Source of the DNA: an uncultured Acetatifactor sp.
Lineage (GTDB): Bacteria > Bacillota > Clostridia > Lachnospirales > Lachnospiraceae
DNA length: 47,766 nucleotides
Reading direction: 5' to 3'
Assembly: GCA_947625255.1 (NCBI GenBank)
Contig: CANQNT010000024.1
Coordinates: 1-47,766, forward strand
In this document: positions 33,766-41,356 of the stretch, piece after piece
Position numbering within the stretch: position 1 is the stretch's first letter
How the letters are laid out: every line of letters begins with the position of its first letter
Notes under the pieces: model-generated
Told to the model about the DNA's origin: nothing
The model's input: the letters and a program-made list of their open reading frames with translations, nothing else
Database searches by the model: none
Position numbers and translations under genes: made by a program

Positions 33766-36079
33766 AGAGGTCGTCCTCTACCTCCAGAAGCAGCTTGCCG
33801 TTCTGCAGCTCCGTAAAGCTCTTGGCAATGGCCAATCCCAATCCGCTTCCCTCTGTATTGCGGGAGATATCCCCTCTGACAAAGCGCTCCGTAAGCTCTG
33901 CGGGATTCACGTGAATCTCCTGGGCGGAAATATTGCGGAGCGTGATTGTCACCTCTTCCGGCGTCACCGCTGCGTTTACATAGACTCTCGTTCCCTCCAT
34001 AGAGTATTTCGCAATATTTCCAAACAGATTTTCATAAATCCGATAAGTCTTCTGACTGTCCAGGGACAGAGCCACCTTTTCCTCCGGCAGGTTCATCCGC
34101 ACCTCCAGCCGTGCCGCGTCCAGCTTATCGGACAGCTCCAGCCGCACCTGCTTGATCAGGTTCATGATATCCACTTCCACCAAATTCAGTTGTACCGCCC
34201 TGGATGTCGCTTTGCTTACCTCAAACAAATCTTCGATCAGCACCTTCAGCCGCAGGGATTTCCGTTCCAGCGTATCCAGATACTCTTTCCTTTGCTCCGG
34301 TGTAATATTCTCGTCTTTTAACAGATCAATATAGGTGATAATGGCCGTCAGCGGAGTCTTCAGATCATGGGAGACATTGGTGATCAGTTCGGCTTTCATG
34401 CGCTGGCTCTTGGTCTCCTCCTCCACCGCTTTCCGGAAGCCCGTCTGAATCCGGTATATCTGAGGACGGAAAGGCTCAAACACTCCGATATCCTCCGGAA
34501 TGGACACGTTTAGATTGCCCTCCGCGATTTCATTGGTGGCCCGAAGCAGGATTCCGTACTTTTTCTGCAGATCGCTGATGTATTTTTTCAATATAAAATA
34601 AAGGATCACTGAATATAGGATCAACGCGAAGAAAGACCCTACCCACATAAGGCTGATCAGATATAAGAGCACCGCGTTGGCGGCCAAAATCTTGATAATG
34701 GTCTTTTTCGCATCCCTGGTTACATCGAAATGCACCAGTGTATCGTAAAAATTCCGCATCCACGCCAGAAATTTGCCGAACACCTTATAGCGGAGAAAGG
34801 GGAAAAAGCGGTAAATCAAACTGCGTTCCTTGATGTAGGACCAAATTCCCACCTCTCTGATCATCCGCAGACTGATTCCCAGGAACCAGGCCGCAAAGAA
34901 GACCACCGCCAGGCAAACCAGGTTCGCCAAAAAGCTGATCGATTCACAAATGTGATAAGAAATACGAAACACGGATTGTATCCAGTTGCTCCAGTTTCCC
35001 TCCATTGTATTGGACACCATGGAAGAGACTTCGAAATTTAAGAAGCTGTACAGAAAAATTCCCAAAACGGCCAACCCTTCCAACGGCATCCTGCAGAGGG
35101 AGAAAGCTCTCCAGGGCTTTCCCTTTTCCACAAAGGGCAAGAATAAGGCCAGCAGCAATATCACCGTCAGAAAGACCATATAATAGGTTCCAACTCCCGC
35201 ATAATAATAGCTATGAGCGTTCAAAGTCATCTCATGATAAAAAGAGATCCCCGCGGTCAGATCCAAAGTGCCGGTTTCCAGTTGTTTCAGGATATTTTCC
35301 TTAACACCATATAGGATTCTGCAATTGGTGATATAGCGCTTCTCGCTGTTTGCCAGAATCGAGTCCGCATCGAAAGAGTAAGTTCCAGCCAAGTCTCCGT
35401 CATCGCTGGGAAGCGCCAGAGTCCTGGAATCATCCGCCGCATATCTTCGAATCTGTCCGGCATCCTCCCCCTCGACCGTCCCAATGGAGCAATTTCCCAG
35501 CTCGTCAAAGCGGAATTCCAGCAGAAAGCTGTATTCCTCGCCATTCTTGATATCTTGTACATCAGCCACATTGGTAATGAGCTTACCCGTAACCGTGTCT
35601 TGAATCATATAATCGTAAAGGACGCTGAGACTTCCGAAATAACCATCCAGGGCGGCAAAATAATTGGCCATACTCGTCCTTTGCCCATTTAATTTAAGAT
35701 AATCGCTATAGGAAAAAGAATCGGCGATGGAAGACTCCACTTCCAACGCCTCCTTTTTCCACTCTTCTTCTGACCAGTCCTCCGAGTAACTATATTTGTC
35801 CGCGAGAGCGCGAATGTCTTCCTTCAGAGGATAGTAAAGATCCAGATAACTCAGATTTTCCCCGGTATTGGCGTTGTATAAATCGCGATATAAGGCCTGA
35901 TTGCAATGGTACAACAGATTGATGTTGTGGGCGGTTTCAAACGGGTTCTCTCTATGCCTCCTCGCCTGATCCTGAAAAAAACCATACAAGGACATGAAAA
36001 TTCCGCCCGCGGTCAATGCGACGGCACAGCCAACCAAAATCCATAAAATGGAACGTCTTTGTTTCTTTTCTTCTTCCAT
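33734..36079 (-). CDS. Sensor histidine kinase with large extracytoplasmic domain
   Basis: Two-component sensor kinase of about 781 residues. A first membrane helix lies at about 10-30, then a long outside domain to about 290, rich in Tyr, Asp and Ser and with no family I recognise, then about five more helices (VFLTVILLLALFLPF, LAVLGIFLYSFLNF, LVCLAVVFFAAWFLG, IIKILAANAVLLYLISL and following). A HAMP-like stretch (NEIAEGNLNVSIPED) leads to HisKA with NVSHDLKTPLTAIITYID (phospho-acceptor His near 571), the N box NLFGNIAKYS, and the G box GSGLGLAIAKS. The start at 36079 is used, with AAAGGAG 11 bases upstream. It follows the response regulator, its likely partner. Confidence 0.9.
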   Translation of the reverse strand: MEEEKKQRRSILWILVGCAVALTAGGIFMSLYGFFQDQARRHRENPFETAHNINLLYHCNQALYRDLYNANTGENLSYLDLYYPLKEDIRALADKYSYSEDWSEEEWKKEALEVESSIADSFSYSDYLKLNGQRTSMANYFAALDGYFGSLSVLYDYMIQDTVTGKLITNVADVQDIKNGEEYSFLLEFRFDELGNCSIGTVEGEDAGQIRRYAADDSRTLALPSDDGDLAGTYSFDADSILANSEKRYITNCRILYGVKENILKQLETGTLDLTAGISFYHEMTLNAHSYYYAGVGTYYMVFLTVILLLALFLPFVEKGKPWRAFSLCRMPLEGLAVLGIFLYSFLNFEVSSMVSNTMEGNWSNWIQSVFRISYHICESISFLANLVCLAVVFFAAWFLGISLRMIREVGIWSYIKERSLIYRFFPFLRYKVFGKFLAWMRNFYDTLVHFDVTRDAKKTIIKILAANAVLLYLISLMWVGSFFALILYSVILYFILKKYISDLQKKYGILLRATNEIAEGNLNVSIPEDIGVFEPFRPQIYRIQTGFRKAVEEETKSQRMKAELITNVSHDLKTPLTAIITYIDLLKDENITPEQRKEYLDTLERKSLRLKVLIEDLFEVSKATSRAVQLNLVEVDIMNLIKQVRLELSDKLDAARLEVRMNLPEEKVALSLDSQKTYRIYENLFGNIAKYSMEGTRVYVNAAVTPEEVTITLRNISAQEIHVNPAELTERFVRGDISRNTEGSGLGLAIAKSFTELQNGKLLLEVEDDLFKVTTVWKRN

Positions 36080-36104
36080 ATTGAATGAAACTCCTTTCTG
36101 CGGA

Positions 36105-36222
36105 TGGAGAGAGAATGACAAGGTCTTTGCTGCTTTTGTGCAAGCGGAGTGGCGGCTGGCCACGCAGTGCAATCTCGATTCCGCTTCGCTCCATCTCGAT
36201 TTCGGGCATTCGCCCTGTGTCT
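36105..36222. repeat. Probable dispersed intergenic repeat between regulator and kinase
   Basis: The 160-bp gap holds a stretch unlike its AT-richer surroundings, with two near-identical 9-10 nt blocks on the minus strand (AATCGAGAT twice, 12 nt apart) and GC-rich flanks. It creates short open frames in several phases and no convincing gene. Identity as a dispersed element is inferred and unproven. Confidence 0.4.
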
Positions 36223-36239
36223 AATGAATGTCACACTGC

Positions 36240-36950
36240 TCATTGCTTATCAATCTTGTACCCGACGCCCCAAACTACTTTGAGGTATTTGGGGTTGCGG
36301 GGGTCAATTTCGATTTTTTCGCGGATGTTGCGGACGTGAACCATGATGGTGTCGGTGTTGACGGCTTTTTCGTTCCAGACACGTTCGTAAATCTCGTCTG
36401 CGGAGAATACGCGGCCGGGATTCTTGATGAGCAGCTGGACGATGCGGAATTCCATGGGGGTGAGCTTTACCGGCTCTCCGTCCACGCTGACTTCCACGGT
36501 ATCCTCGTTCAATTCCAGTCCGCCAATGGTATAAATATGTTCGCCTTTCCCCTCGTCGTTCAGGGCGGAAAGATATTTGGAATATCTGCGCAGATGGGAA
36601 TTGACCCTGGCTAACAGCTCCAGAGGCGTAAAGGGTTTGGTCACGTAATCATCCGCACCCATGTTCAGCCCCATGATTTTGTCCACCTCCTCCGACTTGG
36701 CGGATAGCATGATCACCGGGAATTCCTTGTCCATCATCCGCAGCTTCATCAACATGGTTATCCCGTCCATGACGGGCATCATCACGTCCACGATCGCCAG
36801 ATGAATCTCTTCCTTTTGAATGATATCCAACCCCTCCCTGCCGTTTGCGGCCTTGGATACCTCATAACCCTGGTTCTTCAGATAAATCTCGATTCCGTCG
36901 CGAATTTCCTTGTCGTCCTCCACAATAAGGACATGGTACGATTTTTCCAC
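36240..36950 (-). CDS. OmpR-family response regulator
   Basis: A 236-residue two-component regulator. The receiver domain is at 1-120 with acidic pocket EDD (11-13), phospho-acceptor Asp55 in LAIVDVMMPVMDG, and Lys105 in DDYVTKPF. The DNA-binding winged helix covers about 140-234 (LTPMEFRIVQLLIKNPGRVF, VHVRNIREKIE, VVWGVGYKID). Translation starts at a GTG (36950), with GAGGG seven bases upstream. It precedes its sensor kinase by 160 bp. A promoter lies at 37119-37147 and the leader of about 160 nt is strongly structured. Confidence 0.94.
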   Translation of the reverse strand: MEKSYHVLIVEDDKEIRDGIEIYLKNQGYEVSKAANGREGLDIIQKEEIHLAIVDVMMPVMDGITMLMKLRMMDKEFPVIMLSAKSEEVDKIMGLNMGADDYVTKPFTPLELLARVNSHLRRYSKYLSALNDEGKGEHIYTIGGLELNEDTVEVSVDGEPVKLTPMEFRIVQLLIKNPGRVFSADEIYERVWNEKAVNTDTIMVHVRNIREKIEIDPRNPKYLKVVWGVGYKIDKQ

Positions 36951-36980
36951 TTACTTACCCTCAACTTTTCCTCATATTTT

Positions 36981-37101
36981 GGGGCTTTGTCCCGGTTTCC
37001 CGCCGGTCCGATATGGCTCCTGCCGGCTTTATCCATCTCGGCCATCCCGTCGGACTTTCCAAGCGAAATCTGCCTTTTAGGAGTTTTGCTTCATCGGAAA
37101 G
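36981..37101 (-). ncRNA. Candidate structured 5' leader of the response regulator mRNA
   Basis: Three consecutive hairpins on the transcribed strand. Hairpin A (37055-37101) pairs CTTTCC with GGAAAG and AAGC with GCTT. Hairpin B (37006-37055) pairs GTCCGA with TCGGAC and ATGGC with GCCAT. Hairpin C (36981-36993) pairs GGG with CCC around ACAAAG. A and B abut. The series fills the space between the predicted start of transcription and the ribosome binding site. It fits no riboswitch class I recognise. Confidence 0.45.
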
Positions 37102-37118
37102 ATGCCCACAATAATATC

Positions 37119-37147
37119 ATTATAATGAGGAATCCCGCATCCTGCAA
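37119..37147 (-). promoter_or_regulatory. Promoter of the two-component operon
   Basis: Minus strand: -35 TTGCAG (37142-37147), 17-bp spacer, -10 TATAAT (37119-37124). Transcription would start near 37112. Confidence 0.65.
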
Positions 37148-37317
37148 CCAATTCTTTGCGAAAACCCGCGCCGTCTCGTCTGCATCCGCTTAAAAGCCCG
37201 TATTTTCCGTCCCTTTTCAAAAATTAAGGCAATACTTTACGGGCTGAAAACACGCTCCTCCCCACTCACTGCGGATTTGCAATCAATTTACAGCGGAAAA
37301 AGAAAAATCAAACGCAT

Positions 37318-37355
37318 AAAAAAAGAAAGAATTTCTAAAGAAACTCTTTCTTTTT
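37318..37355 (-). terminator. Terminator of the ilv operon
   Basis: On the minus strand GAAAGAGTTTC-TTTA-GAAATTCTTTC forms an 11-bp AT-rich stem with one G-U pair, followed by seven T residues. It lies about 50 bp after the ilvC stop. Confidence 0.7.
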
Positions 37356-37404
37356 CATAAAACCAGCAGCGTTTTTCAGGCAATCGCTTAAACACCGATC
37401 CGTT

Positions 37405-38448
<1,044 letters not shown>

Positions 38449-38555
38449 CTATAACTGATAGGTTTTCCCTAGAGCTATCCATTTTCGTGACACAAGGGCG
38501 CTTATGAGACGCCGGTATTTCGTTCCCGGCACAAGAACGGTACGCGCTCCCAACC

Positions 38556-39059
38556 CTAGTCCTCAAAATAAGCCACGTCGTCCGAGCCTCTGCTTAAGCC
38601 CGTAATCCCCGTTCTGGCCAGTTCCAGAATCTCATGCCCGTCCAGCAGAGAAATAAAGGCATCCACCTTGCTCAAATTACCGGTTAGCTCGATGATCAGG
38701 CTGTCCGGAGCCACGTCCACGATATTGGCGCGGAACACGTCGGCTATGGCAATGACCGCCTGCCGCTGCTCAGGAGTGGTGCGAAGCTTAATTAACACCA
38801 ATTCCCGGTAGACGCTGGAAGTAGCGGTCAATTCCTTAATATCACGCACGTCGATTAGCTTGGCCACCTGCTTCTCGATCTGCTCCAAGATCACGTCGTC
38901 CCCGGAGGTCACAATGGTGATGCGGGTAAAGCGGGGATCCGCCGTCACACCCGCCGTAATGCTTTCGATATTATAGCCTCTTCTGGAAAAAAGTCCCGCG
39001 ATACGGCTTAGCACGCCGGAGGTATTGTCCACCAGCAATTGAAAAACCTTTTTCTGCAT
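38556..39059 (-). CDS. ilvN: Acetolactate synthase small subunit (canonical copy)
   Basis: Regulatory subunit that activates acetolactate synthase and carries valine feedback inhibition. The N-terminal ACT domain reads LVDNTSGVLSRIAGLFSRRG and YNIESITAGV, and the second domain follows from about residue 80 (IADVFRANIVDVAPDSLIIE). At 167 residues it matches IlvH/IlvN. It is 15 bp after a second, more divergent small-subunit gene. Confidence 0.94.
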   Translation of the reverse strand: MQKKVFQLLVDNTSGVLSRIAGLFSRRGYNIESITAGVTADPRFTRITIVTSGDDVILEQIEKQVAKLIDVRDIKELTATSSVYRELVLIKLRTTPEQRQAVIAIADVFRANIVDVAPDSLIIELTGNLSKVDAFISLLDGHEILELARTGITGLSRGSDDVAYFED

Positions 39060-39074
39060 AATTCATCTATCCTT

Positions 39075-39569
39075 TCAATTCATCTCATTCTCGGAACACT
39101 TCATCAACGCCAGTGTTCCCGTACGGGCCACTTCCACAATGCTGACGGACTGCAGCATCGAAAGCAAGAGCTTTGTCCTCTCCGGCACGTCACAGATCTG
39201 AATCATCATGAAATGCCTGGACATATCCACAATCTCCGCATGCATGATCTCACAGATCTCCATGATATCGCGGCGGTTGGTCTTATTATATTTAACCTTG
39301 CACAGCATCAGTTCCCGACTGATACTGTGATATTCATCAAAGGTTTTGACCTTGATCACGTCCAGCTTCTTATTTAATTGCTTTTCAATCTGTTCAATGG
39401 TGTGTTCGTCCCCGCTGCTGACGATGGTCATGCAGGACACGGTAGGATCGTCGGTCTCTCCCACTGCCAGACTGTCAATGTTAAAACATCTGCGGGAAAA
39501 TAAACCGGCCACCTTGCAGAGGACGCCGGAACGATTTTCCACCAGCACGGAATAAATTCTCTTCTTCAT
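39075..39569 (-). CDS. Second acetolactate synthase small subunit paralogue (ACT protein)
   Basis: A 164-residue ACT protein clearly homologous to its neighbour: VENRSGVLCKVAGLFSRRC and FNIDSLAVGETDD, then ISRELMLCKVKYNK and the second domain. Differences are Cys for Gly after SRR, a Cys in GVLCK, and a Met/Lys-rich C terminus. The start at 39569 has AGGAGG seven bases upstream; the longer open frame overlaps ilvB. It lies between ilvB and the canonical small subunit. Confidence 0.92.
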   Translation of the reverse strand: MKKRIYSVLVENRSGVLCKVAGLFSRRCFNIDSLAVGETDDPTVSCMTIVSSGDEHTIEQIEKQLNKKLDVIKVKTFDEYHSISRELMLCKVKYNKTNRRDIMEICEIMHAEIVDMSRHFMMIQICDVPERTKLLLSMLQSVSIVEVARTGTLALMKCSENEMN

Positions 39570-39580
39570 CCTCAGTCCTC

Positions 39581-41197
39581 CTATTTCACCAGATCCATGG
39601 GATCGATGACACATTCCATAAGCATGGAGCCTGCGGAGGAAAGAAATGTGTCAATGGCCTCGGAAGCCCGTTCCATGTTTTCCAATCGATAAAAGCCCAT
39701 TCCGTATGCCGCCGCGATCATCTCCAAATCCGGACTGCCGGACAAATCCACAACGGAATAATGATCCTTGTAGGTATAATGCTGATACTCCCGCACCATG
39801 CCCAGATAATTGTTCTTCAGGACAATGATTTTCACAGGAATGTTGTGCTGGCGCATGGTAGCCAGCTCCATCATGGACATCTGGAAAGAGCCGTCACCAC
39901 AGACCGCCACCACCTGCCTGTCAGGCGCCGCCAGCTTGGCCCCCATGGCCGCGGGAATCGAGTAACCCATGGTTCCCATTCCACCGGTGGTGAAGAATTT
40001 CCCATTCTTTACAATATGATAAGTGCAGGACCAAATCTGATTCTGGCCTACATCCGCCACGTAGATACTGTCATCCTCCATTTTCTCCGACAACTCCGTG
40101 ATAAAAGCCGCCGGATCCACGTAGGCAGGATTAGGATTCCTTTTGATTCCCATGGAAACACGGTATTCGTCCAAAAGACGCAGCCAATCCTCATGCTCAC
40201 ATTCAAAGTCTTCCTCGATGAAATCCCGGATGATATTACCGGCGTCTCCAACCAGGGGGATGGTAGGTCCCGCGTTCTTGCCAATCTCCGCCGGATCCAC
40301 GTCGATATGTACCAGCACCTTGTCCCTGGTGATCAGGCCGGGCTGACTAACCGCGCGATCCGCCACGCGCGCCCCTACCATGATCAGCAGGTCCGATTCG
40401 TTCATGGCGCGGTTGGCATAGGCCCTCCCGTTATTGCCTACCATTCCATAATAGAGGGGATGCCTGGACGGCATCACGCCGATTCCCATCATGGTGGATA
40501 CCACGGGGATGCGGTGTTTCTCCACGAATTTGCGCAGATCCTGCTCCGCGTTGCTTAAAAGCACACCGCCGCCGGCACAAATAATAGGCCGTTTTGCCTT
40601 TTCCAATTCCCGGATGACTTTCCTGATCTGCACGGCATGTCCCTTTACTGTGGGCTTATATGTGCGAAGATTTACTTCTTCCGGATATACGAACTTTGAT
40701 AACGCGGCGTTCTGAATATCAATGGGTACGTCAATCAATACGGGACCCTTCCGCCCCGTATTTGCAATATGAAAAGCTTCCTTGAAAATTCTCGGAATGT
40801 CCTCTACGTTTTTCACCAGGTAACTGTATTTTACAAAGGATTCCACTGCGCCCGTAATATCGGCTTCCTGAAACACGTCGCTGCCCAGCAGTTCACTGAT
40901 TACCTGTCCCGTGATGCAGACCAAAGGAATACTGTCCGCAAAGGCAGTCGCAATCCCCGTGATCACATTGGTGGCCCCGGGGCCGGATGTCACCGCGCAA
41001 ACCCCGGGTCTGCCCGTCATTCGGGCCATTCCGCTGGCAGCATGAGCGGCGTTTTGCTCCGTTCGGATTAAAATGGTACGAATCCCGGAATTCAGAATAC
41101 TATTATAAAACGGACAGATCGCTACGCCAGGGTAACCGAAAACCACTTCCACGCCTTCGGCTTCCAGACACTGAATCATGGCATCTGCACCTATCAT
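39581..41197 (-). CDS. ilvB: Acetolactate synthase large subunit
   Basis: Thiamine-diphosphate enzyme that condenses pyruvate to acetolactate, first shared step of branched-chain amino-acid synthesis. The catalytic Glu47 is in RTEQNAAHAASGMARM; the usual His before EQ is Thr here. ThDP-binding motif is GDGSFQMSMMELATMRQHNI to KNNYLGMVREYQ. The start at 41197 (MIGADAMIQCLEAEGVE) begins the PYR domain properly, with GGGAGG 11 bases upstream, giving 538 residues, slightly short of the usual 550-570. It heads the operon with two small subunits and ilvC. Confidence 0.93.
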   Translation of the reverse strand: MIGADAMIQCLEAEGVEVVFGYPGVAICPFYNSILNSGIRTILIRTEQNAAHAASGMARMTGRPGVCAVTSGPGATNVITGIATAFADSIPLVCITGQVISELLGSDVFQEADITGAVESFVKYSYLVKNVEDIPRIFKEAFHIANTGRKGPVLIDVPIDIQNAALSKFVYPEEVNLRTYKPTVKGHAVQIRKVIRELEKAKRPIICAGGGVLLSNAEQDLRKFVEKHRIPVVSTMMGIGVMPSRHPLYYGMVGNNGRAYANRAMNESDLLIMVGARVADRAVSQPGLITRDKVLVHIDVDPAEIGKNAGPTIPLVGDAGNIIRDFIEEDFECEHEDWLRLLDEYRVSMGIKRNPNPAYVDPAAFITELSEKMEDDSIYVADVGQNQIWSCTYHIVKNGKFFTTGGMGTMGYSIPAAMGAKLAAPDRQVVAVCGDGSFQMSMMELATMRQHNIPVKIIVLKNNYLGMVREYQHYTYKDHYSVVDLSGSPDLEMIAAAYGMGFYRLENMERASEAIDTFLSSAGSMLMECVIDPMDLVK

Positions 41198-41287
41198 ATA
41201 TACCCAAACCTCCCTGCGAAGTCTCACGGCACGTTTCTTTTCCTGCGAAAGCCTCACCTTGTGCCGCCCATCATTTCACGTTTCCCC

Positions 41288-41317
41288 ATCATAACACAAT
41301 CACACCAGAGAAATCAA
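41288..41317 (-). promoter_or_regulatory. Promoter of the ilv operon
   Basis: Minus strand: -35 TTGATT (41312-41317), 18-bp spacer, -10 TATGAT (41288-41293), about 90 bp before ilvB. The short leader leaves no room for a normal T-box. Confidence 0.55.
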
Positions 41318-41356
41318 CTATTTTCCCCTATTTGGATAAAATACATCAACCATTGG

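Larger units (their letters stand above)
36951..37404. other. 454-bp gap between ilvC and the response regulator
   Basis: No gene is supported here. From right to left it holds the ilvC terminator (37318-37355), an 8-bp inverted repeat AGCCCGTA/TACGGGCT (37195-37202 and 37238-37245), the regulator promoter (37119-37147), and the structured regulator leader (36981-37101). Confidence 0.7.

Noticed and set aside
36080..36172. Longer start for the histidine kinase
   Set aside because: The extension translates the putative intergenic repeat; the ATG at 36079 with AAAGGAG upstream gives a normal membrane-anchored start.
36976..37112. Cyclic di-GMP riboswitch in the regulator leader
   Set aside because: A short ACAAAGCC stretch is reminiscent of that class, but the conserved GACGCAAAGCC core and the tetraloop receptor arrangement are missing.
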